In this document: piece by piece, positions 1 to 12,662 of the stretch | How positions within the stretch are numbered: position 1 is the first letter of the stretch | How the letters are laid out: each line of letters opens with the position of its first letter | Assembly (NCBI GenBank): GCA_948099385.1 | Contig: CANUEZ040000183.1 | Coordinates: 1,984,001-2,048,000, forward strand | Source: Fasciola hepatica | Lineage: Eukaryota > Platyhelminthes > Trematoda > Plagiorchiida > Fasciolidae | Length of the DNA stretch: 64,000 nt | Direction of reading: 5' to 3' | Position numbers and translations under genes: made by a program | Notes under the pieces: model-generated | The model's database searches: none | Told to the model about the DNA's origin: nothing | What the model saw: the letters and a program-made list of their open reading frames with translations, nothing else

Positions 1-1430
1 ATGCTTTGTAACAAAGGTTTTTTCTCTAAAATATTCGTATTTGTGGTCGGCGCTCATTCTTCATCTATTTCCTCGCAAACGTTTGTTTGACAGTTTTTTT
101 GAACCACATTTTGCCGACGGCGCATGCAAATCACAAATATGTAAATTTAAAACTATGTAATTTCTGTTGTTTAGGATAAACAACAGTACAGTACGCAGCA
201 ATATAAGACTTCTTGAAATGGGGTTTGGAGGAGACTGGTCATACGCAAGTAATTCATATTTTGAAAGTCTTCGGTTTCGATGGGACTCGAACTTATACAT
301 GAACCGTATTGGCTCCAGCAGGTGAGCTATGAGGATATTCGCTTGGTTCTGTAAAGTAAATCAGCATGAAATTTCGAAAGTGTAAACACCTCGTGCAGTT
401 TCATGAATAACTGTTTCCCCGTTGCAATGAAAGAAACGTGTCCATTAGGTATCCAACGGAGAAAAATCCTGCAGAACAACTTGCAAAATTGGAAAAATCC
501 ACGGAAACTCACTCAAAGTAGAATCATGAAGCATACTGCGACTGCTTTTCGGCAAGCATGTCAGTGTTAAAATTTCATAAACGTTAGCGAATCATCAGGC
601 AATGATTCCTACGGATGCGGGCTGTAACATTTGGCCCTTGATCAAACTGAAGTAGATCAGTGACAGTACAAAACCACGAAAACTACTGAACTCTTCTGTA
701 AAGTTTTCAAGTTCGATTGCATCAATGCAGAGTAAAGATTAAAATACATATGAGGAATCTAAATGTTTGTAAATTATAAAATGTTGGCGAAACGGAGCTG
801 ATGTCTTTTGAAAATATCTGGTTCATCCGCAGGCGTGGAGAAATGAGATAGTGTGCTGATACCTGGACCCACTGCTACATTCATATTTCACTGTATTAGG
901 TAGCAACATCGAGTAACTAATGATAAAAATGACATGAAACGTAACCAGTCGGGAGTTAATGTATTGTAAAGGGATGCGTGTGAACAATCACTCATCGATA
1001 AAAAACGGACATTTATTCAGTGATTTCGGGCGTGTAGGAGTGTAGTATACCAATCAGTATTTAGGTTACACTAAGTCAGTGTCAGAACAGTCTAAGACGA
1101 CTCTGGAAAACAGAACTAGACAGACAGCGCGGTTATATGAGAGGACAGGAAAAGTATACACGAAATAAACAAAAAGGAAAGGTGGTATGGAACGAATTCA
1201 CAAGTGTTCATGGTTCTCGTTGTGGAAACCTGGGTACCAGACGTCCGGTGTCGACCATCGGCTTCAAAGCGACTAACCCCATCTGCCAAGGGTTGACGGA
1301 AGGTTGCTAAATCAGTCGAGGAAGAAAATTGCCGAAAATTTGCCACGAAAGCTTTTGTTGATCTCAGTCGGAAAGTAGGTTGAATTCCTGGACAATCCAA
1401 ATAAGAAAGCAAGTTTAGTACTGGCAACAC
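1..1430. other. Intergenic, no gene recognised
   Basis: No reading frame here resembles a known protein and the open frames are short with no coding character. The only structure I can name is a weak tRNA-like stretch at 272-335 (separate entry). Confidence 0.5.
272..335 (-). repeat. tRNA-like remnant (possible SINE head)
   Basis: On the minus strand an A-box-like TAGCTCACCTGCTGG (315-329) is followed by a B-box-like GTTCGAGTCCC (282-292). The spacing between the boxes is shorter than in a normal tRNA and no acceptor stem closes, so this is more likely a decayed tRNA-derived SINE than a gene. Confidence 0.25.
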
Positions 1431-1735
1431 CGGAACTGAAAAGACGTATTGAAGTCGCTCCCACCCGGAGCTAAACAGACCAAAGTAGCAAGAAGACTAA
1501 GGCTGAGGAATAGTACGTTAATTGTATTACAGGACTGATTTATATAGATAAGGCAAGTCAAGGAAAATAATTGGCACATTACAAGTTGACCAGTCACCGT
1601 GAGCTTTCGTTGTACCTTTCCTCGGATCCTCAGCTTCCGTACCCACGAAGCTGTACCTGACCTTATCACGTGTGGCGTCCGCTGAATCACCGCACACACC
1701 TTCGTTTTCAGTATCCAACCAATCAGGGGAAGTTG
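1431..1735. repeat. Dispersed repeat, family R1, copy 1
   Basis: This segment aligns in the same orientation with 10899-11215. Shared blocks include CGTATTGAA, GTAGCAAGAAGAC and GTACGT(T/C)AATTGTATT. Identity looks like roughly two thirds, so both are old. The minus strand keeps short matching peptide blocks in both copies, hinting that the repeat once was coding or was the end of an LTR element. The second copy lies just downstream of a Gypsy integrase, which makes an LTR origin possible but unproven. Confidence 0.4.
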
Positions 1736-2644
1736 GAGATTGACAGTCAGATCGAGCAGATACAACGGAATCGCTTTTTGACTGAGTAGTACGTCATCCG
1801 CCAATAAATGCATACCTACTTTTGTATATTATAAACGGGTTTGAACCAACTAAATGCGACAGAATATATTTCCGCTCTTCCTGTCTGATCTTGCCGACTC
1901 CGATTAGTAAGAGGGAATCACTGTGTTATAGAACATGAGACAATCAACCGTCCACGAGCTACCGTGCGTAGAAATGTTTTGAATCAATCAATAGGCCGTC
2001 AGATTAGGGTCAATGTCTTATCGACCCAAAAGCACGTGAGGAAACACATCACTTCTCCCTTTTCGATGAGGGAGTATTAGGTACACGGATTGGTGATGCA
2101 AACATGATAAACGTACCATCACACATGGAGCTAAGTGTGTGTGATTGATTAAGATGAGCGAAGCAGAGTGTGATACAGACAGGCATTGCTCGTGCGAGTT
2201 CAGGGCGAACGTGGTTAGAGTGAATCACGAACGGAAGTCAATGCCACGTGAATCGGGTCACAACATCTTTTATAACAAAAGAACACTCAGAGTGCGTACA
2301 CAATATGTGAAACATGAGAAATTACAAACGTGGGCTTAGAAAGGAGTGACAAACGGTTGCAGTTATGGTATGAGTGATTGCATGGTAAGAAACAAAGCCC
2401 TTATTTCTAAATAAGGTGAAAAAAATAAAAACAATCGATAGATCTTACAATTTGGGTCGAGTTACGTATGTGGGGTCTGTAAAAAAAATGTAGTGTGTAT
2501 AGGAAGTGGGTTATTTCTTGTAATTTTGAACATCAGACTGGTACCTATCGACTGGAAACCACACTCCTCCTGATCTAACTGCGAGTCCCGAAATGTCCAC
2601 GTCGGTGTTGCCCTCTCTATATCGAGACGGGAACTGTTTTGGAG

Positions 2645-2689
2645 GTCGATCTTTCGTTAGGCCGTCACGACCTAGTCGTGCAGATCGAC
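2645..2689. other. Nested inverted repeat (stem-loop)
   Basis: GTCGATCT (2645-2652) pairs with AGATCGAC (2682-2689), and inside it CACGAC (2666-2671) pairs with GTCGTG (2675-2680) around a 3-base loop. A further GTCGATCT follows at once at 2692-2699. No known element was recognised around it. Confidence 0.4.
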
Positions 2690-3984
2690 ACGTCGATCTA
2701 ACCTCAACGCGTCTCCCCCATAAACCACGTCCAATCCGAATGACCCTCGACCATTTCAGCACAACCATCTTCTACATGATTTGTAAAGACTTGAGAATGA
2801 ATCATTAAAAACAATTGTTTGTCTTTGAAAACGTGTTCTGATGTCACAATGTGCATATTCCGGGATCTATTTTGTATCAATACACTAAGATGGTTCGAAG
2901 GCAGAGGAGCCTTCTTATTAGAACTACCGAGACAGACCAGGACACCGAGTTTTAATTCGGAAGTTTTTCCAATAACGTTATTTCAGCTTTATGCTGATCA
3001 ATAATGCACGTAAAACACGGGGGCGGTGAAGTCAATCGTGACTGTTTAATTCACGTTCAGTCCCTTTTTGACTGATTTATTTTTAAGCTTTTTTGCCATT
3101 CTCTTATTCGGGACATTTCTCCCCTCGTTCTGCTTGTAGTATTGTCAGTCCATTTGAAACATAAAGAGGAAATGTTCACGGAATGATGCTTCCAGACAGC
3201 ACACCTTGTAGCACCACAGATCCAACACTGCACAGCAATACCTACAAGTATGTCTGCCTGCGCGTGTCTTTGCACTCCGACCCATCACATGGTCTGGGAC
3301 CATGAAATATGTCTGAATTTGTCTTTGTTATTGGAATTGGATTGCGCCTACGCTTGTCATTTCCGACTTTGTGAGTATGATTTTCCACGCTATTGCCCAC
3401 ATACATTATTCAAGTTTTAAAGTTACTGCTGAAGTAAAACGCTTCATTCATCTCTATTCGGTACACTATAACGCCCACGACAAAAATTTCTGACCTCTGA
3501 TTTTTGCACACACGATTCTTTTGAGAATTACACCACTGAGGACGAACTCATAGGGCCATTGCAAACAGAAATGGACGACATTATAATTTATTAAAGCAAT
3601 ATACCATTCACATAAAACTGACTACAAAAAAGCAACTGATCAAGGGAAACCGCAATACCTGAGACACGATAATCAAACCGTACTAGAAAAGTTAAATCAA
3701 AGCCCCAGAGAAGTGTCACACGAAGATAAAATAGGAGGATCCGTCTAATCTTTAAAAGCGTTAGTTTAGCTCCGGAGATTGAAAACTGGATGCGGAGTAA
3801 ATATTCCAACTCGTATGTTACAAAACACTCAAATCCTCACTGCGTACTCGATGTAGGAAAATTAAAAGGAGGTCAGAAATCGTTCCACTGCACATAAAAT
3901 GTCCTCTATCTTGAAATGAAATCTCCTGCAACATAAACATACCCATGGGATTATGTTCATCTGAAAGATGAAAGAACTGAGCTT

Positions 3985-4320
3985 AGTTAATGCCTTTTTT
4001 GTCGGCTCAAGTACTGACGTACGCAATCAAGCAGTCTCACACGCACGCACCTTTACTGTTTGCCTATTGATTGATGCCTCATCGCTGTCACGATTATTCA
4101 CACGCACGCACCTGGCATCTGACTGCACCACTCATTCGATCACACGCCGGTACTTACCGGACGGTCTTTCTTGACCATGTCCATTGCATGTATAGCTTGC
4201 GCTTGCTCAGTTTTTCGTACTTGCTTGAGCGTGCGGCAATAAATGGGTTTCACGTATTACGCATGTGTTCTGCGTTGCTGCTGCCTACTGAATACAGCAA
4301 CATTGACCACAACTGATATA
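3985..4320 (+). repeat. LTR-like remnant
   Basis: The stretch has a twice-repeated CACACGCACGCACCT block, a GCAATAAATGGG polyadenylation-like signal near 4239 and a TTG/GCTTGC-rich body. This is the same layout as the better-defined solo LTR at 13982-14346 read on its minus strand. I could not find matching target duplications, so the limits are approximate. Confidence 0.25.
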
Positions 4321-5159
4321 ATTTAGGAATAGATAAAAACGAATCAATGGACGACAAAAACTCAGTGATGGTCTCCGGGTTTTCTGGGCCCACTGGGTTA
4401 ATTAAACTCAAATAATCACATAATATGTAATATTTCAATGCAAAGAGTAACGTACTGAACTTTACGTTCTCCCGAGAATGAGTGGAAAATATCAGGCATC
4501 ACAATAATTAAGCCATTCATGACTCAGATACAACAAAAGTAGGTTACTGTTCAGTGGGAACGCTCAATCCCGAATTCAACCCAGTCGAGAACCTTTGAGG
4601 GGATCTCGGCCGCCGAAAGTACAGAGTTTCTACAATTTATACATAGACAAGTAAACTGATCACCACATTGAACTGGGGCTGAAGCAGTATTGGTCATAAT
4701 TTGAATTAGTTTCTGGTAAACTGGTTTTCAAGGTTGAAGATCCTATTTGCACCCGTTTTTTGCTTCAACTTAAATCTATTGTCTGCAGTTCGGTTTCGGT
4801 ATTTACAGTGGGACCCCAAGAATATCGTCAAGGATAAAAATTCTTGAGGAAAATAAACTTGCGCTAATGGCAAAAACTAAGGTGGTGGGGAGAGGTCAGG
4901 AGTTTCGTTGCAGGTTCTATTCAAGCATTAGATGAAATAACTCTCGTTCTAATCTGAATGCAATGAAACTAAACTAAATTGAAAGTTTGTCTATTACTCG
5001 CTGTCCGCAAAAAAGGATTGTGTGACTGGCCATTTGAAATTTCTGTGTCGCCTTATGCATTCCTCTCACTAGACCATATTCTTGTCATTGAATTGTACGT
5101 AACAGTTTGTTATTTTATCCAATTAATAAACACATTATCAACACACTCGTGAGTGGCTA

Positions 5160-5480
5160 TCGTGGATCGTTCTTTCTGGGTTGCCTGTGAATGTTCTGTG
5201 ATCGGTGGCCGTAACAACCAAACTCATACAAACCAAAACGCCATTTTCGACGCATCTAAATTGAAGTGGCAGCCCTAACAGAAGTTATTGGAATTCTGTT
5301 CGAAGGACATACGATCGTCTGACCGAATGCTGCGTTGAACTAACCCTGAGGAGCAATTGCATGTGGCCTGTTTGACATCAGTTTTACTTACATTGTTGAC
5401 TAACCGAGGTACTTTGTGCTCTTCCTATTACACCGCATTTTTTGTACTAGAATTTGTTAGAATACTTCATTTTGTCTCCT
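5160..5480 (+). repeat. Dispersed repeat, family R2, copy 1
   Basis: Diverged direct copy of about 34942-35275. Shared blocks include GGATCGTT, TCTGTGA, AACCAAAC and CCTGAGGAGCAATT. AATAAACAC lies just upstream (about 5125), so it could be the end of an LTR with its leader, but no matching LTR was found. Confidence 0.35.
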
Positions 5481-5739
5481 ATCTTTATCATGCCGCCACT
5501 TTCATGATTCCCAGCACTATTGATCTTTCGTTCAAAACCTCCGAGTCACGTGGTTTTCCGTTTTCCTTTGTGATTCAATTTCGAAGACCAGTGTGGAACT
5601 CTGAAACTACATAACCGAACGTTTTTAGGAATAAGAGTCATCTAAGGATCACTGAAGCAGCTCAAATTCTCGTGGCGAAACCTTTGTTTCAATTCTGACC
5701 GTAAAACTCTGCACCGATCTCCGTTTCATTTTCTCCGTG

Positions 5740-6489
5740 ATGGATAACGTAAACAACGAAAAACGCAGAGTCACTTCAGTGCAACGCAAAATCGCACGAA
5801 GAAGACAAACACTCCTAAGAGAACGGAAGGAATACTTGCTAAATATAGATAAAACACGATCACTGTTGACGCGGTTTGCTAATTGGTATCACGAAAACTA
5901 CTCGGCTTTTGAGACCATTTTAGACAGTTTCTCCAGTAACATTGAAAGTGATGCGCTAGTCGACATATTCAACGATATGGATGCACCTTGGAACTCGACA
6001 GAGACCTACGTTTTGTTGGCCTATTTGGATCCAGAAGAATACGGATTTGTCACGACTGAAATGTTGATTCGTTTGGCTAGTAAGATCAAAATGGCAAACA
6101 ACGAATCGACCAAGGACTTTAGCATGACGTACGGAAATTTACCGACTCCACTCAGGCAAAATCTCGTTTCAGTATACGCTAGATTTGCCCCTTCTCTGGC
6201 CCCCGAAAGCCCTTTGAATTTGGAGCTGAGTATGGACGGCGAACGAACTATACAAAATCTGAGTAACAGGATATTGAATTCCGTGGACATACCAGCGAAG
6301 GAAGTCTACATGAAGTCAGATCAATACACTGAAGAGTGTTTGCCTGAATCTACCAAACTAGGGACATTGGAGGAAGATGGTTCCATTGATCTCTTCTATG
6401 ACTATAACCTTGCATTCACAGACTGTCCGATAATCAATAACTACGCGTACTTTATATGGAGAACAATTGATCGAATGATAAAGCTGTAA
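5740..6489 (+). CDS. Unrecognised single-exon protein with a weak EF-hand-like segment
   Basis: This is a 249-codon open frame with clear coding character in a transposon-rich setting. I start it at the ATG at 5740: the frame is open back to a TGA at 5653 but holds no earlier ATG, only a GTG at 5737. The first 45 residues are very basic and probably helical (RKIARRRQTLLRERKEYL). At about residues 95-120 a stretch LAYLDPEEYGFVTTEML resembles a helix-loop-helix calcium loop, but the last acidic position is Met, so calcium binding is doubtful. The C-terminal part ends in a conserved-looking block with LFYDYN and TDCPIINNY. There is no signal peptide or membrane segment. I do not recognise the family and assign no function. 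A (TA)n tract starts about 60 bases after the stop; I saw no canonical AATAAA before it. It could be a host gene or a retrocopy of one. Confidence 0.6.
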   Translation: MDNVNNEKRRVTSVQRKIARRRQTLLRERKEYLLNIDKTRSLLTRFANWYHENYSAFETILDSFSSNIESDALVDIFNDMDAPWNSTETYVLLAYLDPEEYGFVTTEMLIRLASKIKMANNESTKDFSMTYGNLPTPLRQNLVSVYARFAPSLAPESPLNLELSMDGERTIQNLSNRILNSVDIPAKEVYMKSDQYTEECLPESTKLGTLEEDGSIDLFYDYNLAFTDCPIINNYAYFIWRTIDRMIKL

Positions 6490-6545
6490 AACTGTCAATA
6501 ATCCTGGTCATCGATAGATACACACCTAATTTATGTCATTATTAC

Positions 6546-6548
<3 letters not shown>

Positions 6549-6605
<57 letters not shown>
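6549..6605. repeat. (TA)n microsatellite
   Basis: Near-perfect TA dinucleotide run, shortly after the 3' end of the gene at 5740-6489. Confidence 0.95.
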
Positions 6606-6608
<3 letters not shown>

Positions 6609-7740
6609 GAATCAAACCCTTTCAATCACATTTATATTACAACAAAATCAATAGGAAAGTTCGGTATGCGAACTGAGAATGTCTAATTCAGCTTATGCCA
6701 GCACTCGGAGAAAGGTGCAGGTGTGGGAGTCAAACTTAGTTAAGCTGTACTTGCACGAATAACTAGATTGCGCAACCGGTAATAAGAAATTTACGTAACC
6801 GCTATTCACTACTTGATATAATTGGTTTTAGGTCACTGGAGTTGGATCACTTGAACCACTTCTCATTGATCTCATAGCTTTGGCCTCAAGGAACGGATGC
6901 CGACTACTTCTGTAATTGGCAGCTGTAAAAGCCAGATTGTGCTTGATGTGCCGCACTACGTAGTAGACTAGCGAAAAATCGGACAGCAAGTCTATCGAGT
7001 AACTAGTTTCTACCAAATGTGATTTAGCTGCCTCTCCCCGTGTCTAAGTTGTTGATGGTATTCTGTCATATGTTCAAATAGCTGCCTTGTCTTTCTGCCC
7101 GCCTAAGTAGCACCATAATTGCATTTGAATTTTTAAATAGTCATAAATGCTGTCAGGGATAGTAGCTTACCATTTTGACATCGAATTGCAGATTATATCG
7201 TGAACACATCGGCTACTGGCGGCGTAGACCTTACTGCAACATGCGGGGCCTAGTCTTCTTTGCTTGGGAGTCTGGTGAACAGTACTTTCTTTTCGGCCTC
7301 TGTTATTCCTAGTTTTTCCCCGTTTGGTTCAGTTTGATTGATAAACTTCTCAAGACATCCACTGTTTAATGCTATCTCCCTAACATGTGACTACTCCACT
7401 TCTGGAGTGTCTACGAAGTAGATTTGTCTCGCTCTGTACAAAGAGCAACGTACCGGATTGTTTGTAGCCAGGAGGACCAAAACTGGACGTTCATGTGCTT
7501 GTATACTGTCCGTTCCGAGTCGTTTTTCACTACTCAGTCTTTTTAACTGAACAGTCGCAAATTTAGGTTTAAAGAAACAACAGACAGTTTTCTTCTCATT
7601 CGATAAAAATGTTTATTACCGAGTACGTCAAATAGTATCTGTGGCACCTTGTACAGCTTATGTATTCCCCAATATTCTAGCCATCACAGTGTACAGTGTG
7701 TTCCCTGGTTGAGCATCCGCCCCTGTGGGGTTAAATTCCT
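6606..7740. other. Intergenic, no gene recognised
   Basis: Only short unconvincing open frames; no repeat partner recognised within the window. Confidence 0.5.
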
Positions 7741-7958
7741 TGCAATTGAATAGTAGGAGATTAGGTTTGTATAATATGATTCATCATGAAGTTTGAACAC
7801 TCAACTCACCATTGAAAACCATGGAGGCACTGTAAAGCTGTTTCATCCTTGTTGGGAATCATCAGCAGTGAACATCCACCGAGCCCCCACGGGGACTCGA
7901 ACCCGGGGTGAACGATTGTGAATCGAACACCTTAACCACAAGGCTATCCGGGCTGGCT
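7741..7958 (-). mobile_element. tRNA-derived SINE-like element
   Basis: Read on the minus strand, 7952 to 7883 folds roughly as a tRNA. It has an A box TAGCCTTGTGGTTAAGG (7930-7946), a seven-base anticodon-like loop TTCACAA, and a B box GGTTCGAGTCC (7893-7903). The acceptor and T stems have mismatches, so it is unlikely to be a working tRNA gene. It runs into a body ending in a tail (about 7745-7790) that is repeated at 8139-8187. A tRNA head with a recurring tail is the expected SINE layout. Confidence 0.55.
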
Positions 7959-8138
7959 CTCAACGGTTTGTTGAACATCTATACTACGTGATATAGCACC
8001 CTTCCCAAACTGGCTTTGAACGGTAACAACCCACTTCCCGCACAGCGATCGACTCCTATGATGGATGACTTCTCTGTAGGGGCCTAAGTACAACGAAGGC
8101 ATTCCGTTATGAACAACCTACAGAGCCTGGTTACTATA

Positions 8139-8186
8139 GTCAATTGAGTAGTAAGAGATTAGATTTGTATAATACGATTCATCATT

Positions 8187-8247
<61 letters not shown>
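8139..8247. repeat. SINE tail copy followed by (TA)n
   Basis: 8139-8187 repeats the tail of the neighbouring SINE-like element (AGATTAGATTTGTATAAT and ATTCATCAT blocks). It passes straight into a TA run at about 8190-8247. Confidence 0.5.
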
Positions 8248-8250
<3 letters not shown>

Positions 8251-8923
8251 AAGCCTTATTCCGTCTTTTTGGTATAACACCAAGAGTGCCGTGTCAGCGT
8301 TACTGACGAGCAAGGCCTAGCGTAGCCCAGTGTTTCAAGTTGCGTTGCACTCAGTTACGTTCATAATTTGCTCCTAGGATTTTAGATTGTCCCAAAGCTC
8401 ATGAATAATATTATATAAAAGGATGTTGATCGAAAATAAAAGTCCTGGACATAATTTTCTCGGGGCCCCGGTTCTACTACTCCAACAATAATTCGAGGGG
8501 AGCGGGAGGGAGGAAGCACGCAATGATGATGCACCAAATCTAATTGGGTGTGTAGTCACAATACATTTAGTCTTCTGGGTTTTACAGGCACTTCATGTAA
8601 TAGAAGGTATACCGCACGATTCTTTCAGTGCTATCTTAGAGGGATTAATACTACTATTTTTTCCTACATCAGCTTATCCTTCAAAATGTTGTTACGAGAT
8701 TTTTTATACTGAAGTGATATGCACTCAACAAGCGGCATCACAACATCTCTGACACATTCTCTTCGTAGAGGGGAAATTTCGCAACAAGTGCGATGGACCA
8801 GTAATGTTCCCCAAGGACGTCTGTGGATAGAATGTGCCGTTGAAGGGGGCATGGAAGAAAGGATTGCCATTATTTCGATGTTACCGGAAGATTCCACTTG
8901 AAGCTTATAACGTAATATTCTCT

Positions 8924-9452
8924 CCATATGGTACACTAAATTATTGTCAACAATATCTAAGAAGACACTAGCGAACTAAGATAGACGGAGGAGCCTGTTG
9001 TGATAAAAAGCCAAAAGGGTATGTACATCAGAAATTAAAATAAAACAAAAGATGTGACACAAACTCACAGTTGTTCTTGTTCTTGTGATTAGGAAATGAG
9101 CGCCAAAGAACCGATATCCGCCAATATCTTCAGTTCAGTTCGGTGTGACAACCATTCGTTGAACAGAACAAGATGGTATTGAGATAAGTGCCAAGTGACC
9201 CCGTGGAAGCTTCTAAAAATGCTTTGTTTCTCATAGTTAGTTCCAGCCAAGACACTCCAAATCGGAAGATGAGACCGTGCCAGAAGGAAAGGTTTATTGA
9301 CAGCCTTTTTGTATTGCGCGGTGGTCATGTTAAAGAAGGTGTATGTGTGTGTGTGTGTGTGTGTTTTACATTAAAACGTAGGTAGAACGAAGGAGTGTTG
9401 CACCAGGGGACGTTGAGAATCATGGAAAAATCGGAAATGTACAGGTACCTAC
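8924..9452 (+). repeat. Dispersed repeat, family R3, inverted partner of 32496-33023
   Basis: The reverse complement of 32496-33023 matches this segment along its length at about 80%. Shared blocks include CCATATGGTACAC, GACACAAACTCACAGTTGT, TATCCGCCAATATCTTC and GTGCCAAGTGAC. It holds a (GT)n run at 9343-9364 that its partner has lost. No protein family recognised. Confidence 0.6.
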
Positions 9453-10690
9453 AAGCTCTATGAAAAACTGAGCAACAGAGTGTTACTTAAAGAAGTATCA
9501 AAACCCACTTTCTTAGGAATGACCATTTTACCGGCCAACTAATTACAAAATCTTCAATCACGATACAAATACATGCGCGCACAACTAGCAAGTCGAGTGA
9601 ACACGGTCAGACAGAAGGAATGAGACTTTGAAGAAAAAACGTGCAGTTTCGCTGCATTAACTTCACGGGCACTTAGATGAACATTACTGGCATATTTTTA
9701 AAGAAGACGAAGACCACTTGGCAGCAATCTTAAGCGATAATGAAGAAGTATTTGTGACTTAATCGCTGTTATTTAATTCAGATCTAATGTTCACAATATG
9801 GGCGACTTTCTAAATGTGATTCTGGATTTTCACTAGCAACTATTAGGGTAGGAGTCACTCTATAGCAGAACTTTTCTTTCAATCAATAGCCACCCAATGA
9901 TCAGCTAAGCTTCACCCATTTGATATCAAAAATCAATCTACTGGACCTGGTCAATATGGGAATAGCTGCAGTCAGTGCATCATGTCCATTCGCTGTATTC
10001 ATCAACACAATTTTATACTATTTTCAGGTAGAGGACGGCTGAGAATGGTAATGGCCGACCGAATAAAGCGTACCGAGTGCTTAAATAAAAGAAGAGTCTG
10101 TCATAGGCTTTTAGTCATACATCGTCTCCTAAGTGAAAGCTAATTCACCAAGATACCCTATCAGTTGGATGCTACTTCATGGTTTGAAATGAACTAGCTG
10201 ACTGGTTTGTCGACAGTCCCAGGAGTTTCGACTGTGGTCAGTTCCAAAACGCACAGTTTATCTTCTAAACACCACAGAACCGCACCCCGGCTGCCGCCCT
10301 CCGTAAGCTATGTCCGTTTTCTCATTTTGCATGTCTTTTCTTACTGTTATTTAACTTATGTCTGCATAGGAGTGAAAGCTTCCTCAGCTTCACAATCACG
10401 TTCGTCGAGGAAATGGACGAGAAAGTGATAGATGGGAGGTGGGTGATCGACCATTCACTAATAAGGACCCACTTCCAGAAAACTGTCCGCAAGAAGCGCT
10501 TTGATTTAAGAATCTATCGAGAAAAAATGAGAATGCCAGATATAATAACGCAAATGAAATACCAGAATGTTCGCAGTTCCTAAAAACTGTGAAGCCGTTC
10601 GTGGGTTCTGACCACATCTCCCGTAAAGAACATCCGGTGACCTGGTAGAGAATTGCGTGGCGATAAAAATAGGCAGTCTAGGTTACTCTG
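9453..10690. other. Intergenic, no gene recognised
   Basis: No convincing open frame, RNA gene or repeat partner in the window. Confidence 0.5.
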
Positions 10691-10898
10691 CATTATTGAA
10701 ATGATTTTTTAGGCAAATAATCGATCGACACCAATTTATTTGAGTGAAAAGAGGAAGGTAAGAAATTGATTGTTGGGCGAACGAAAACAGAGCAACTGGA
10801 ATTCGTGACAGTAGTTGTGTAAAACCCTACCGCAAAGTGAAACAACCAGGCAAGAGGAAATTTATATTTGGGTACATACGTGTAGCATTCACAACACC

Positions 10899-11215
10899 CG
10901 AACTGATAAAACGTATTGAAATCGATGCCACCCGGAATCAAACAAACTAAGGTAGCAAGAAGACCAGGGCTGCGAAATGGTACGTCAATTGTATTGCAGG
11001 GCTGGTTTGTATATGTGAAATAAAAGATAAATGGTAAGTTAGATGTTGACGAATAAAAGTGAGCTTTTGCTATACCTGTCATCCGTGATCCTGATTTGTT
11101 GAACCTCCTTAGCGTGTGTAACTACGAAAGTGTACCTAACCGTATCACAAGTGATGGCCACTGGAACACCGCTATGCTCAGGTTGCGGCTTTTGATGCTC
11201 AAAGCCAGACCCTGA
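10899..11215. repeat. Dispersed repeat, family R1, copy 2
   Basis: Direct, diverged partner of 1431-1735. It lies about 450 bases past the end of the Gypsy pol remnant on the minus strand, where a 3' LTR or untranslated end would be expected. I could not define LTR ends. Confidence 0.4.
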
Positions 11216-12662
11216 GCGAGCCGTCATAGTTGACAAGCCAACCCAATAGCCTCGAAGGTTCAAAGCAGGATGTAAGATTTTCCGGTGCTTACCGTGGTAA
11301 TGTCAGGGGAGCTTTTTCTCCACTCACCCCAATGAATCCCCCATTACATGTTCAAATTAGTAAAGGAGTGTTGTGGTCGATCTTTCAGGTAATTTTTGTC
11401 CTGTGTATGGGTACTTAGTGCAAACGGGTTCATGCCCCTGAAAACACCAAATTTTGAGAGAGAAGCCGATTCTGTCCGAAGGTGCCAGTTCTCAGTAATG
11501 ATGTCAGGAGAGGACGACTGAGCAGAACCTCAACCAAAATTTGCACAGCGAAAAAAATGATAAATAGCTGCAGTTTGTAAACAATTTTCATATGAGAAGT
11601 AAAAATATAAGGGGAAACTAGTGAAAAATAATATTTTTAGTTTTTTACATATGCGTAAGGGTTTTTGCTGTTAGGGAATAAAAATGCAGTACATGCCAAA
11701 CGAACGAGTTTTTCGATCACTCGGCCTCGACCAGAATTTTGGGGAGGCGCTTCTGTGCTGAGGGCTGTGTCTGGACGGTCCGCCAGTTGGGTCTTTGGTA
11801 CTGGTGTGGTCGGCGTATGGAATTCCAGTGTCGTGAGTGATGGCCCTGTAAAACTCGATGAGAGAAAGTCGAACTAAATGGATTCGTCCAGAATAGTTGG
11901 TTTAAGTCGGTTCATGGTCACCGTATCTCTTGTGTCGTTCTGATCGATGACGAATGTTTTCTCCAGGTGGCATTTGATCCTGGCGGATCGGAGCAGGTAG
12001 GTTGTAGGGGAGCGCGTGCCTCTGTCCTTAGGAAAACGTGCGTACAGTCTTGGAGGTACGGGTGTACGTAAACCTTCGTGTTTTGTCCACTTGCCACAGG
12101 AAAGTGTAACTGAAACACCTAATGTCTGAACCTGGCAGTGTAATCAGCGTAGTCGATAGTGACAATGAACTTGGGAGTTACGAATCAACCGGGAAGTCGA
12201 GGCGCGCAAACCAGTGTGACTTTGGCTGACGTAGTTTGCAGATCGGCCCTAAGGGCGTTGCGGCAACCTAAAAATACTAGCGGTAGTGACTCTTGCCAGT
12301 CTGAGTTTATGTGAGCTGCTAAAACTGTCTTGGATTGAGGATGAAAACGTTCTACCATACCGTTTTCTGACGGGTGGTAGGCAGTGGTATGAATTCCATG
12401 GGTGCGTGAACGTGCAGAGGACTATCGAAGGCTCCTTCTAAAAGCGATTTGAGGTATGTGATAACCACAACTGGACAACCGAATTATGCAACCCGGCGTT
12501 CTATGAAAGCGTGGGTGGCTGTTTCTCTGGCTGTGTTGTGCGGAGGTACAGCTGCTGGCCTCCTTGTGAAGCGGTCTTCTCAAGTACGGATATATATGCT
12601 ACCTTTCATCCGATGCAACGGTCCTAATAGGTCAACATGCATGTGTTGGGAATGTGAGTCGA

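Larger units (their letters stand above)
1736..5159. other. Intergenic with one hairpin and an LTR-like patch
   Basis: No gene recognised. It contains a nested stem-loop at 2645-2689 and an LTR-like stretch at about 3985-4320; both have their own entries. The remaining open frames are short and unlike known proteins. Confidence 0.45.

Noticed and set aside
7883..7952. Possible functional tRNA gene (Val-like CAC loop)
   Set aside because: The acceptor and T stems contain mismatches, and the sequence continues into a repeat body whose tail recurs, so a SINE is more likely.
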